Source of the DNA: a virus
Virus record (IMG/VR): IMGVR_UViG_3300028800_000076
Span: 1-64,000 of that record
Length of the DNA stretch: 64,000 bases
Strand: one strand, 5' to 3'
The notes under the pieces are model-generated. The model was not told where the DNA came from, did no database searches, and worked only from the letters and a program-made list of their open reading frames with translations. The position numbers and the translations under genes are program-made. Shown here piece by piece: positions 7,926-15,491 of this stretch; position 1 is the first letter of the stretch, and each line of letters starts with the position of its first letter.

Positions 7926-8414
7926 TTACGCAGGCTTGCTGTTCGCAGCCCTCGCATCCATAAAGGACTTGAGCGGATCGCCAGCCTCCGCCGCAACCTC
8001 GCGGCCAGCCTTGGCGAGATTGTCATGGACTTGGCTGTCCATCTTGATGCCGGTCAGCTTCTCCATCGCGGTCATCGCATCCACAATGGTGGTCGGCAGA
8101 TAATTGACCAGCACGCCCTGCTTGGACGGATCGCTGGGGTCCTTGCCATAGCTGATGGCGCTCGCAACCAGCAGCGCAGCCAGCAACAGATGATCATCGG
8201 TGGTCTGATCATCTTTTTTGGTGAGGAAGTCGGCCAGGACACTGAGCGAGCCAGCGACTGCGGTGATGCCCAGCACCAGCGCCTTGGGACCAGCACCCTT
8301 ATCGCCCACACAGGTGGCCATACCCATCATGGCCAGCAACTCGCCACCATGCATGACCTTCTCCAGACGCTGCGAGAAGCCATGATCATCAGCCATATTG
8401 ATCGACTTATCCAT
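7926..8414 (-). CDS. Hypothetical protein with hydrophobic segments
   Basis: A 162-residue protein with a hydrophobic stretch around residues 50-70 (ALVLGITAVAGSLSVLADF) and a second one near 80-92. The ORF runs further upstream, but the ATG at 8414 follows the shared leader AACGGGAGA and is preferred. A GAACAGTTC palindrome lies just upstream of the leader; a related AGTTCTGAACT palindrome precedes the gene starting at 7809. No family recognised. Confidence 0.6.
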   Translation of the reverse strand: MDKSINMADDHGFSQRLEKVMHGGELLAMMGMATCVGDKGAGPKALVLGITAVAGSLSVLADFLTKKDDQTTDDHLLLAALLVASAISYGKDPSDPSKQGVLVNYLPTTIVDAMTAMEKLTGIKMDSQVHDNLAKAGREVAAEAGDPLKSFMDARAANSKPA

Positions 8415-8454
8415 ATTCCATTCTCCCGTTAGTGAACTGTTCAGAGAGGGCGCA

Positions 8455-8592
8455 TCACCGCTCAACTGGCCACATGATGTACCAACGGCGCGTCACTGGG
8501 TGCCAGAGAGCAAAGCAGCCGACCGGAATTTCATGCAGCCTCGGACCATCATCACGGTCAAAAACGACACCCCAACGTCGATCATGCTTCAC
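8455..8592 (-). CDS. 45-residue hypothetical protein, GTG start
   Basis: A small protein rich in R, D and W (for example WGVVFDRDDGPRLHEIPVG). The preferred start is GTG at 8592, which forms a GTGA overlap with the stop of the upstream gene and has GTGAGG upstream. The longer reading to 8703 would overlap that gene by more than 100 bases and begins with an arginine-rich shadow sequence. Function unknown. Confidence 0.5.
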   Translation of the reverse strand: MKHDRRWGVVFDRDDGPRLHEIPVGCFALWHPVTRRWYIMWPVER

Positions 8593-8876
8593 GGCGGTGA
8601 CCTCACCGTCCCTGCGGGCTTCCTCATCAATTCTGCGGCGTCGTGGATGATCCGCATTGCTTCGGCGTCGTGAAGCCCGATCAGTTCTCGAACCTCTGTG
8701 CATCCGGCCAAGTCTTTCAGCGCCTCGCGCACCGGCTGGTGCTCGTCACCATTTTCGCCGCAAATCATTGCGTTGAAGTCCATGCGCGTCCGCAAAACGC
8801 GAGCCGTGGTTATAATCGCGTCAATAAGCCCAATCGTGATGCCGATTTCCGAATTGCATTCGATTTTCTTTGCCAT
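8589..8876 (-). CDS. Small hypothetical protein
   Basis: A 95-residue, mostly helical acidic protein (AKKIECNSEIG at the start, then RTRMDFNAMICGENGDEH and a helical C terminus). The ATG at 8876 has GGAGAGG about 11 bases upstream and is preferred over 8918, which lies in a terminator hairpin. No family recognised. Confidence 0.6.
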   Translation of the reverse strand: MAKKIECNSEIGITIGLIDAIITTARVLRTRMDFNAMICGENGDEHQPVREALKDLAGCTEVRELIGLHDAEAMRIIHDAAELMRKPAGTVRSPP

Positions 8877-8902
8877 TGTTCGGTCACCTCTCCTGTCAGA
8901 GC

Positions 8903-8929
8903 AAAAAGGATGGGGCATTCTCGCCCCAT
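8903..8929 (-). terminator. Rho-independent terminator
   Basis: On the minus strand ATGGGGC and GCCCCAT form a perfect seven-base-pair stem with a GAGAAT loop, followed by CC and five T residues. It lies between the stop at 8946 and the start at 8876, so it should end or attenuate transcripts of the 8946-9506 gene. Confidence 0.7.
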
Positions 8930-8945
8930 TAAGTTTGCCATACGC

Positions 8946-9506
8946 TCAATGCAGATGCGTGGTGACGGCCTTGATGACATCAGACAGATCGACTTTTTCG
9001 GTCGGGTCCACAGAGTCCAGCGGACCCATGCCGCCCGTCACGCGCACATCGCCCTTCTCCTGCATGGCCTGCATACCACGCAGCACGTTGGCCACGGTCG
9101 CAGGTGACACATCGCAGGCCTCGAAAGCGAGCATGCCTTCATGAGACTTGTCCGGAGCCGGGCGCAGCCAGATCAGATTGGAGCGCACCCACTCCAGACT
9201 CACGGTCGGGGTCTCGGCACCCTGACCGACGCCCACATCATGGCCCTCCAAGGCATCGTGAACGCCAACGATATAGGCATCACCATGGACCGGAACGGGC
9301 AGGCCGTTGATCATGAAGAAACTGCCCAGGCCCTTGACCACCTTGTCAGCGACAAAGAGCACGTCCGGAGTCGGACCCTCATTCAGGGCCGATCCAGCCA
9401 GATTGCGCACGTCGATATTGAGCATGGTGGCCAGATTGGCCGGTGAGCCCAGCAGGGACACCACATTGATGGTCTTGGCGACAGGATCGATATGGTAAGC
9501 TTGCAT
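8946..9506 (-). CDS. Hypothetical protein, possibly DUF3846-like
   Basis: A 186-residue soluble protein. The start (MQAYHIDPVAKTINVV) and the middle (FMINGLPVPVHGDAYIVGVHD) resemble DUF3846-type phage proteins, which have an N-terminal strand, a nucleotide-like loop and an NGL-P-G motif; this assignment is tentative. It has its own TTGACA promoter candidate, the shared leader AAACGGGAGAAA and a terminator behind it, so it looks like a single-gene transcription unit and may be well expressed early. Confidence 0.55.
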   Translation of the reverse strand: MQAYHIDPVAKTINVVSLLGSPANLATMLNIDVRNLAGSALNEGPTPDVLFVADKVVKGLGSFFMINGLPVPVHGDAYIVGVHDALEGHDVGVGQGAETPTVSLEWVRSNLIWLRPAPDKSHEGMLAFEACDVSPATVANVLRGMQAMQEKGDVRVTGGMGPLDSVDPTEKVDLSDVIKAVTTHLH

Positions 9507-9545
9507 GATGTTTCTCCCGTTTCATGCAGTGCAGTTGCGTGGTCT

Positions 9546-9574
9546 GTATATGCGTGTAACCCAATTCGTGTCAA
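9546..9574 (-). promoter_or_regulatory. Sigma-70-like promoter for 8946-9506
   Basis: TTGACA (9574-9569, minus strand) and TATACA (9550-9545) or ATATAC (9551-9546) with an 18- or 17-base spacer. The spacer carries AATTGGGTTA, also found beside TGACA at 14705-14722. It overlaps the end of the 9571-10089 gene and lies about 40 bases before the gene it should serve. Confidence 0.6.
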
Positions 9575-10089
9575 GTGTTCGGACTAAAGATTTCTTGTCC
9601 GCTCGTAGTCTCTTGTTTTTGCTTGGCAAATTCACCCGGTCCAAGATGGATCATGGTGAAAACGTAGAGTAGGCACATGGGAACAAACGTGGCTAGATTG
9701 TCCAATATCTCGATAGCCACGCTGGTCTTATACAGCGCATCATAGACATTCACCGGCATCAGCGTGACCCAAAGACCAATGAACATGAGGCGGAAGACCA
9801 TGCCCGTTTCGCGCTCTCGTACAGCCTCGGCATTAAGCCGCTGCATCATTTTGATATTGGATGGATAGTCGCGATACCACCTCGCGCGATTGAGCGCCCA
9901 AATGAAGTGACCGCCCCACACAGCGAGCACGAGAGGCATCAGCCAATAATTCTTTTGCACCCAAGTCGATGAGACCGTGACTGCAAACGTAAGGCCGCCC
10001 ACATGCATCCTGATGTCAGTCAGGAGCCAGCCGCGCTTCTGTGCCCAGATACCGGCCCGATCGAATTGATCCACAATCCATTTATCCAT
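9571..10089 (-). CDS. Multi-span membrane protein
   Basis: A 172-residue protein with several hydrophobic helices: around residues 30-48, 54-70, 103-120 and 140-158. Charged loops between them are rich in R and K. The ATG at 10089 is preferred because AAACGGGAGAGAAAAG precedes it. It could be a superinfection or membrane effector; no family recognised. Confidence 0.6.
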   Translation of the reverse strand: MDKWIVDQFDRAGIWAQKRGWLLTDIRMHVGGLTFAVTVSSTWVQKNYWLMPLVLAVWGGHFIWALNRARWYRDYPSNIKMMQRLNAEAVRERETGMVFRLMFIGLWVTLMPVNVYDALYKTSVAIEILDNLATFVPMCLLYVFTMIHLGPGEFAKQKQETTSGQEIFSPNT

Positions 10090-10309
10090 CTTTTCTCTCC
10101 CGTTTAGCCCAGAAATAACTAGGGTCCTCATGCCATCTCTTTATGTTGTCATACTTCTCCGGTAACGCTGAGCCATCGAAGGCGTACCGTAGAGAGCACC
10201 CAACTGAAATGACTTCCGGCTTGTGAGGTTTTCCAAACTGGTCATGAACCGGCAAGTCAGGATCATCCCACTTCGGCCTTGTGTCAGGGGGTAATTTCTT
10301 GCGGCGCAT
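10082..10309 (-). CDS. Small hypothetical protein
   Basis: A 75-residue basic, proline-rich protein (MRRKKLPPDTRPKWDDPDLP) with an aromatic C-terminal half (KRWHEDPSYFWAKRERK). It overlaps the start of the membrane protein gene by eight bases. No function visible. Confidence 0.55.
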   Translation of the reverse strand: MRRKKLPPDTRPKWDDPDLPVHDQFGKPHKPEVISVGCSLRYAFDGSALPEKYDNIKRWHEDPSYFWAKRERKDG

Positions 10310-10312
10310 GGC

Positions 10313-10471
10313 TCAGGTCTTATCGATATCGACTTTGTGAACCGCAGAGGCGAACAAGGCATTGGAGCCAGCCATGGCTTTCTTTTTGGCCTCTTCGCTG
10401 TCTTTAGCTGTGACCAGCACATTCGATTGGTCGGTCTGAGACCACTCAATACGCACAAGATATTTTGCCAT
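10313..10471 (-). CDS. 52-residue hypothetical protein
   Basis: A small protein starting with AKYLVRIEWSQTDQSNVLV, a beta strand pair, then a lysine-rich helix and a final strand. The ATG at 10471 directly follows AAACGGGAGAGAGCT. The upstream CCATAAT-N-CATGTGAG stretch is shared with the gene starting at 4005. Function unknown. Confidence 0.6.
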   Translation of the reverse strand: MAKYLVRIEWSQTDQSNVLVTAKDSEEAKKKAMAGSNALFASAVHKVDIDKT

Positions 10472-10500
10472 AGCTCTCTCCCGTTTTGTCTCACATGGCA

Positions 10501-10698
10501 TTATGGATCAGGTTGGCAAGAGGCCTCAAGTTTATAACGCTCGCGGCCTGTCCCATTGCACGATCCGCATTTGGGGCATCCATTGGCGTCGTAATAACCG
10601 CTCCCGCTACAAGCGGAACACGGTCGCTGTTTCCAGCCTCGTATATGTTTCTCGTAATATTCTTGGCGCTGTTTCTTGCGCTCCAGCCAAGTAGGCAT
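10501..10698 (-). CDS. Small zinc-finger protein, DnaJ central-domain-like
   Basis: A 65-residue protein with a basic N-terminal helix (RKKQRQEYYEKH) and a cysteine repeat CSACSGSGYYDANGC, then PKCGSCNGTG, the CxxCxGxG layout of the DnaJ zinc domain. It has no J domain, so it is not a DnaJ. Such mini zinc modules may bind unfolded protein, RNA or DNA. The many AAA+ ATPases nearby make a chaperone helper role tempting, but this is inference. Confidence 0.6.
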   Translation of the reverse strand: MPTWLERKKQRQEYYEKHIRGWKQRPCSACSGSGYYDANGCPKCGSCNGTGRERYKLEASCQPDP

Positions 10699-10702
10699 GG
10701 GC

Positions 10703-11158
10703 CTAACTCTTTTCAGGCAAGAGGCCAGTCATGCGCCCTTCCGCCCGGTCCATTGTTTGAATGGTAAATGGCGAGACGGTGGGCTTGCCGTGTTCGGGCC
10801 GAAGAATAAACATATGACCCATAATGGTTTGCTTGCCATCTTCGCCGCTCACCATGATGATCTCGCGCCTATTAGGATGATGTTCTAACGATGTAGTGCG
10901 ATTACGAGCCTCATCCAATGACTTGCCTACAATCGTCCAGGCCTCGCACATAAAGACATAGCGCTTGACCTTGTGTTCTCGAAACAGCGCTTTGACTGCG
11001 GCGATGATCTTATCCTTGTCGGTCATGGGCGCGACAATGGGGAGGATATCCCCGTTCTCGCATTCCGCGATCCACATGGGAGTCAGCGATCCAGTATCCT
11101 TAAAGGTACTGGCCGCAAACTCGGCATTCTCGCGCACCATTTGTTCAAGTGATTTCAT
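10703..11158 (-). CDS. Hypothetical protein
   Basis: A 151-residue alpha/beta protein (FVM/IIMV strands, GHMFILRPEHGKPTVSPF near the end). The ATG at 11158 is preferred because ATGGGAGAGCTAAC precedes it; the longer ORF would swallow a separate small gene. No family recognised. Confidence 0.55.
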   Translation of the reverse strand: MKSLEQMVRENAEFAASTFKDTGSLTPMWIAECENGDILPIVAPMTDKDKIIAAVKALFREHKVKRYVFMCEAWTIVGKSLDEARNRTTSLEHHPNRREIIMVSGEDGKQTIMGHMFILRPEHGKPTVSPFTIQTMDRAEGRMTGLLPEKS

Positions 11159-11171
11159 GTTAGCTCTCCCA

Positions 11172-11297
11172 TTAAAATTCAGCGATCCCGATGCACACAT
11201 ATCCTTTGAGGCCATAGAACCATTCACAATGGACCATGAATTCCTCAAAGGTGAATGGCCAAAGATATTGGGGCACAATCCATTCACTATCACGCAT
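11172..11297 (-). CDS. 41-residue aromatic-rich small protein
   Basis: Found by hand. The peptide is rich in W, F and Y (for example WIVPQYLWPFTFEEF and CEWFYGLKGYVCIG). GGAAGGAGC lies eight bases before its ATG, and it fits exactly between neighbours. Function unknown; it may be a small inhibitor or partner protein. Confidence 0.55.
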   Translation of the reverse strand: MRDSEWIVPQYLWPFTFEEFMVHCEWFYGLKGYVCIGIAEF

Positions 11298-11299
11298 GA

Positions 11300-11440
11300 C
11301 TAATGCTCCTTCCTAACGCTGGCTTCGACAATCAAGTCAGCGATAATGGAGTCGATGTCTCTTGGCTTGTGCCCCTCCGGACATTGCAGCGCGACGGCCG
11401 CCTTGGCCAGAAGGTTCGCGAGTTCGGTATTTGTCAGCAT
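11300..11440 (-). CDS. 46-residue small protein
   Basis: Found by hand. Mostly helical peptide (LTNTELANLLAKAAVALQC, then a short loop and IDSIIADLIVEASVRKEH). AAACGGGAGACTAAACC precedes the ATG and it follows the VWA-like gene within four bases, so it belongs to the MoxR-VWA operon. Function unknown. Confidence 0.6.
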   Translation of the reverse strand: MLTNTELANLLAKAAVALQCPEGHKPRDIDSIIADLIVEASVRKEH

Positions 11441-11443
11441 GGT

Positions 11444-12304
11444 TTAGTCTCCCGTTTCGGTATCTTCGCGGTCATCCCCGCTCAGCAGATAGGGCGAGTA
11501 TTCGCGTAGCATCTTGCGAATCCACCCCTCAGGGTCGGAGAAATTATCCGTGCCTAATAGGCCTGCGGGCAGATAGGCGATTTGTGAGCCGGGCGAAATC
11601 ATGCGGCCTAGTATCTCGCCAGCATACTTGCGCTCTAGGCTATCAACGCCATAAGCCCAACCGAGCATAGAACAGCGAACATCGCGCCAATTCTTCATGC
11701 GCGTGGTTGTGATGGAGCCCGTTGCAGCGATATCGTTGTAAGAGGTTAGCACCATGGCCGCGCGGGCTAGGTCTAGTGGATTCGTCTCCACGCGAATGGC
11801 GGTCTGACACATCATGCCAGTCGTTCCGTAGGTTGTGGTTATCCACAATTCCAACGGACGAAAGAGCGCCAAGGCGCGGACCATCGCATAAAGCGCTGCG
11901 CCGCGTTCAATCATTTCATCATGGTCTAACCTGCCGCTCCCGGTCATTTCGATAAAGAGAGCTAGCGGGCCTCTTCCGGTTTTGTCGCGGCGTCTATCGC
12001 GCATATTGTATGGATTGCCCATGATGTACGCGGGCACATTCGGGCAGGCACCACAGACACTATTTCGTGCGACTAGGCCCGTTGTGAGCAAGAGTCCGGC
12101 TTCAATGGCGCTAGCTCTTTCGTCAATGGCTTGGCCTACTATCTCGTCGCCCGTTTCCAGGCGGTTTGCAAAGGCACCCATACCAACATTGCGCGCATGG
12201 GCAACAAAGCCGGGCCAGTCGCATAGCTCGATATAGTCCCGCGCCTTTGGCTGTAAGGCGCGGATTTCAGGGATGGATTGAAGGCCTAGGAATTGTTCGT
12301 GCAT
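11444..12304 (-). CDS. VWA-like protein, paralogue B of the MoxR module
   Basis: A 286-residue protein clearly related to its upstream neighbour: both contain PN(V/I)P-Y-I-NP-NMR followed by a strand and a MIDAS-like turn. Here the turn reads EMTGS at residues 119-123, so the first MIDAS Asp is Glu, and a helix RGAALYAMVRALALFRP and strand LELWI follow as in VWA folds. Such proteins bind partners through a metal and work with MoxR-type ATPases. CAGGAG precedes the ATG and the gene follows the other paralogue within two bases. The changed MIDAS residue may mean altered or lost metal binding. Confidence 0.7.
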   Translation of the reverse strand: MHEQFLGLQSIPEIRALQPKARDYIELCDWPGFVAHARNVGMGAFANRLETGDEIVGQAIDERASAIEAGLLLTTGLVARNSVCGACPNVPAYIMGNPYNMRDRRRDKTGRGPLALFIEMTGSGRLDHDEMIERGAALYAMVRALALFRPLELWITTTYGTTGMMCQTAIRVETNPLDLARAAMVLTSYNDIAATGSITTTRMKNWRDVRCSMLGWAYGVDSLERKYAGEILGRMISPGSQIAYLPAGLLGTDNFSDPEGWIRKMLREYSPYLLSGDDREDTETGD

Positions 12305-12306
12305 GG

Positions 12307-13176
12307 CTAGGACTCCTGCCCGGAGTAGCGCGCCAAATTGCGTTCAATCCATTTTGCAGGATCGGTGATCAATTCATCGTTGAGGAATATCCCCGGGATG
12401 CAAAGCGTTTCCGAAATGTGAGGCAGGGCAACGGCCATGACTCGTTCCATCTCGTCTTGAGTCAGTGGGCTGGATTTAGAAAATGGCCACGCGCCGCCGG
12501 AACCATGGTGCGTACAAATTTTGTAACCTACCTCGCGTGACCATGCGGCGGATGCGATGCACGGCGCAGCATGGGAAAGGTCCATAGGCGAGGTTTCAAC
12601 ACGATGGCCGGTAAAGGTTGCGCTTTTGCCGTAAGGCTCACCAGCCAAGCCGCTTTGCCCGGCAAACACCCATAACTCTACCGGGCGACGGGCAGACAAA
12701 GCACGCACAAAGGCGAGAATGGCCGAGCCGCGCTTATTGATCATGCTCGCGTCAATACCGCCGCTAGACGTGCTATCCACAATGACAGCTAGCGGCGCGG
12801 TTTCTCTGACCGTGCGATGGCGCAAGCGCATGTTCATAGGGTTGCTCGCGATATAGTGCGGGATATTGGGAGAAGCGCCGATAACCGAGTCGATAACCTC
12901 CCATGATGCGCGCATGGGAGCGAAAGCCTCAAACCGAGAGAGCATTTCGTCGGACTCGCGCGCCGCATCGAGATTGCCGTTTAGGGCATATTCGCAAGCT
13001 TGCTTGCCCGAAACGTCAGACCATCCACCAACGGCATTTTCCTCGCGATAGGTGCCGTTTTCCAGCGCCCATGCGGCCATATCCGAGCCGCTATCAAAAA
13101 GGATGAATTGAGCCCGCGCGGCTGACTCCGCGCGGGGATAGGGAACGGTTAGTGTGCTGATGATTGGCATGGCCAT
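12307..13176 (-). CDS. VWA-like protein, paralogue A of the MoxR module
   Basis: A 289-residue protein with a MIDAS-like DSTSS at residues 134-138 after the strand LAVIV, then RGSAILAFVRALSARRP and VELWVF, as in von Willebrand A folds. The rest is unrecognised. The ORF could begin at a TTG upstream, but the ATG at 13176 has GGAAGG nine bases before it and lies just beyond the stop of the ATPase. It shares several blocks with 11444-12304, so the pair arose by duplication. With the ATPase upstream it forms a MoxR-VWA module; in cells such modules insert metals or mature and dismantle protein complexes. Confidence 0.72.
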   Translation of the reverse strand: MAMPIISTLTVPYPRAESAARAQFILFDSGSDMAAWALENGTYREENAVGGWSDVSGKQACEYALNGNLDAARESDEMLSRFEAFAPMRASWEVIDSVIGASPNIPHYIASNPMNMRLRHRTVRETAPLAVIVDSTSSGGIDASMINKRGSAILAFVRALSARRPVELWVFAGQSGLAGEPYGKSATFTGHRVETSPMDLSHAAPCIASAAWSREVGYKICTHHGSGGAWPFSKSSPLTQDEMERVMAVALPHISETLCIPGIFLNDELITDPAKWIERNLARYSGQES

Positions 13177-13180
13177 GTGA

Positions 13181-14467
13181 TTAGCCTTCCACCATGCGGC
13201 GTTGTTCAACCGTGAGATTGGCCAGATAGGTCATGCTGGCCGCTTCGTCGGAAGAGAAACCGCCAGCAATCAAAGCCGCGCCAGCGATGGAAGCGCGTGG
13301 ATCGATCAGCACCTTGATTCCCGCCGCCTTGGCCTTCTCGCGTGCCTTTTGGACGCGCTTGGCAAAGCCTGCATTGCCCGAGATGGATTGTTCCATATCG
13401 GTATCGTAATCCCATTGGATACGGACCGGGAACCGAGAGAGGAACGCAGCGTCGATTTTGGCGCGGCCAACGTAATCGGCCGTCGCGCCGAGCCCCCATG
13501 TGTTGGCCGTGGCGATGATTACCGAGTCGGCATGCCGTTCCGCTTGCCCGTCAGGGAATGACGCGCGGCCATTGGCAAGCGCTGCATTGAGCGCAAGCAA
13601 TGCGGTATTGTCCGAGCCATCGACTTCGTCAAACAGGTAAACAGCAGCGCTGCTATAGGCCTTGCGGAATGGCGTTTCATGATAGGTGCCGCCTGCGTCA
13701 ATGAACCCGAGCAATTCATGCGGCATCGACAACGCGCCATTGTATTCGAAAGCGAGTCCCAAGGCCTTGGCCACAGTCTTCGCGGCGTAGGTTTTGCCCG
13801 AGCCTGCCGGACCTGAAATCCAGATATTCGGATGGAAACCATCGGCCTGACGCGATGCGGCGGCCTTGAGGAGCTTGGCGAATTGTGGATGGTGCGCGCC
13901 TTCCAATTGCACGAATTCGTCCGAGTCGTGCGCCTTAACCTCAATGCGAATGGCCGCGTTTTCTGCTAGCTCTTCGAGCTTGGCTTCCACCTGACGCTGC
14001 AAGTTAGGGAGCAGCGAATTGAGTCGCGCGTCGATATCGCGGCCGATTTGAGCCATATCGACTTGCGGGCCCATGCTGGACATGACGGCCGCAACGACTG
14101 CGGCAATGCGATTTGCATCGTTGTTCTGTGGCGCTGGCGCGGCTTGTGGAGCACCGAAGGCTTGCGCTTGTGCAATCGCTTCGTCCGAAGGTGGGGCGGA
14201 TAGAATTGCAGCGGCGGCACTATTGCAATCGATATCATCAGCTTCCTGTGCCTTAAGCTTGGCTTGTTCAAGCTTGGCATTGGACAAGTCATTATAGACA
14301 GACGCGATAGCAGCCCGCGCAAGGCCTGCGGCATACATGCCCGGAACGCCGTTAGCAGTGAGCCATTTGCGCGCGTTGTGTACGTTGTCGGCAGTGACGA
14401 ATAGACGGCCGCGCGGACCTAGCAGGGCCTCGCATTCTTGCGGCGTCATTGATGGTGTACGTGCCAT
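13181..14467 (-). CDS. MoxR/CobS-type AAA+ ATPase
   Basis: A 428-residue ATPase. Residues 1-100 are helical with a basic start, about 100-120 is an Ala/Pro/Gln linker, and the AAA core has Walker A GPAGSGKT at 219-226, Walker B VYLFDEVD at 276-283, an ATANT sensor at 319-323 and an FLSRF arginine-finger motif at 342-346. The motif set is that of MoxR/CobS (AAA_5) ATPases. Two VWA-like genes follow in the same operon. The family acts as a motor on a substrate held by the VWA partner; CobS/CobT-like pairs occur in other phages without known role. GGAGGCCTAAATC precedes the ATG. Confidence 0.85.
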   Translation of the reverse strand: MARTPSMTPQECEALLGPRGRLFVTADNVHNARKWLTANGVPGMYAAGLARAAIASVYNDLSNAKLEQAKLKAQEADDIDCNSAAAAILSAPPSDEAIAQAQAFGAPQAAPAPQNNDANRIAAVVAAVMSSMGPQVDMAQIGRDIDARLNSLLPNLQRQVEAKLEELAENAAIRIEVKAHDSDEFVQLEGAHHPQFAKLLKAAASRQADGFHPNIWISGPAGSGKTYAAKTVAKALGLAFEYNGALSMPHELLGFIDAGGTYHETPFRKAYSSAAVYLFDEVDGSDNTALLALNAALANGRASFPDGQAERHADSVIIATANTWGLGATADYVGRAKIDAAFLSRFPVRIQWDYDTDMEQSISGNAGFAKRVQKAREKAKAAGIKVLIDPRASIAGAALIAGGFSSDEAASMTYLANLTVEQRRMVEG

Positions 14468-14470
14468 GAT

Positions 14471-14653
14471 TTAGGCCTCCTCAATGGATTGATCGAGGCG
14501 AACGCCGGTCACGTTGGCCGCGCCAACAGTCCAGTCTTGCCAATCGCAAGGCGGTTCATCTAAGGCCGCATTGATAGCGTTTGATATTTCAGCCTCAGTC
14601 GTAGTGTGAGGCGCGCTAACCTCAATTGTTATGAGGTACGTTCGAATAGCCAT
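14471..14653 (-). CDS. 60-residue hypothetical protein, first gene of the MoxR operon
   Basis: A small protein with one strand (RTYLITIEVSAPH), a helix and a W-rich stretch (CDWQDWTVGAANVTG). AAACGGGAGACTTGGGAA precedes the ATG. It leads the operon that runs to the MoxR ATPase and VWA-like genes and may be its regulator or partner, but no motif supports this. Confidence 0.6.
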   Translation of the reverse strand: MAIRTYLITIEVSAPHTTTEAEISNAINAALDEPPCDWQDWTVGAANVTGVRLDQSIEEA

Positions 14654-14704
14654 TTCCCAAGTCTCCCGTTTTGCCGCGCAGGAATCACGCGGCCAATGCG
14701 AGGT

Positions 14705-14733
14705 ATGACACAGATTGGGTTAGGTGCAATGGG
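14705..14733 (+). promoter_or_regulatory. Copy of the TGACA/TTGGGTTA element in a divergent intergenic region
   Basis: TATGACACAGATTGGGTTA at 14704-14722 matches the promoter element before 9506 (TTGACACGAATTGGGTTA) with few differences. It sits between the leftward MoxR operon and the rightward small-terminase gene. No good -10 box follows at 17-18 bases, so it may be a binding site rather than a promoter. The rest of 14654-14840 is AT-richer than its surroundings and holds further GGGTTA-like repeats but no gene. Confidence 0.4.
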
Positions 14734-14843
14734 GTAAATAATATGGACGGTAAATCAATGGGTTATGGGACACTGCGCCAAGCTTGATTGCGCGCCCATA
14801 ATCCGCTATTGTGCCAAGCCGTTGATAGTACAGACTAATCATT

Positions 14844-14870
14844 GCGCGGCTTTAGTCCGCGCCCCAACGG
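14844..14870 (+). promoter_or_regulatory. Hairpins over the ribosome site of the small-terminase gene
   Basis: GCGCGG (14844-14849) pairs with CCGCGC (14857-14862), and CCCC pairs with GGGG around AAC right after it. The GGGGAA that should serve as ribosome site for the ATG at 14881 is part of the second stem, so the mRNA may fold over it and limit translation. Confidence 0.4.
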
Positions 14871-14880
14871 GGAACACGGC

Positions 14881-15432
14881 ATGCCAGCGCTAGCTAATCC
14901 CAGACATGAACGCTTCGCGCAGTGCATTGCTGCGGCCTTGGCAGGCGAGACAAGGCTAGAGCAAGCGCAGAGCACGGCCTACCGCAACGCTGGCTATCTA
15001 GCAAAGCCCGGTAACAGCGCAGAGGCGGCAGCATCTAGGCTGTTAAGGCGAGTTAAGCCTATCACAGATAGAGTGCGTGAAATTCAAGCGCAGATAGCAC
15101 GCAAGAAAGGACGGACTATCGAGGTCATTGTGGAGCGCATGGCATTGGCCAGCCAGATAGCTGAAGAGGATAGAAACCCGACTGCGATTACAGGCGCAGA
15201 GAGCGCAATCGCTAAGGTTTTAGGCATTCAAGTCGAACGTCATGAGCATGGCACGCCTGGATCATTCGAGAGTGTGGATAGTACAGCGGACTATGCCGAT
15301 ACAATGCTGAAGGCCTACAGCCATGAGCAATTGAATGTGAGTGAGGGAATGCGGGAGATGGCGCTTGCAGAGCTAGCACGCCACGCTGAAGCCATGGCCG
15401 CTATCGCACATGGCACACTAGGCGAGGCTTAG
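14881..15432 (+). CDS. Small terminase subunit-like protein
   Basis: A 183-residue basic helical protein. The N-terminal half (RHERFAQCIAAALAGE, then AYRNAGYLAKPGNSAEAAASRLLRR) has the helix-turn-helix look of phage small terminase subunits, which recognise the packaging site and load the large subunit. The middle helix (VIVERMALASQIAEE) fits the oligomerisation part of that family. The ATG at 14881 is preferred over 14842 because GGGGAA precedes it. Oddly it lies more than 16 kb from terL with a metabolic block between, while most tailed phages keep them side by side. Confidence 0.65.
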   Translation: MPALANPRHERFAQCIAAALAGETRLEQAQSTAYRNAGYLAKPGNSAEAAASRLLRRVKPITDRVREIQAQIARKKGRTIEVIVERMALASQIAEEDRNPTAITGAESAIAKVLGIQVERHEHGTPGSFESVDSTADYADTMLKAYSHEQLNVSEGMREMALAELARHAEAMAAIAHGTLGEA

Positions 15433-15462
15433 CATAATCATATCAATGGCTTAGCACGAATG

Positions 15463-15491
15463 GCACTAGCCCTAGTGCGACTAGTCTAGTC
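15463..15491. repeat. Two abutting perfect palindromes rich in CTAG
   Basis: GCACTAG-CC-CTAGTGC (15463-15478) is followed without a gap by GACTAG-T-CTAGTC (15479-15491). Both have perfect arms of seven and six bases. They lie just past the stop of the small-terminase gene in a stretch without genes. They could be a packaging or recombination site, a protein-binding site, or a transcript end; no T-run follows. Confidence 0.65.
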
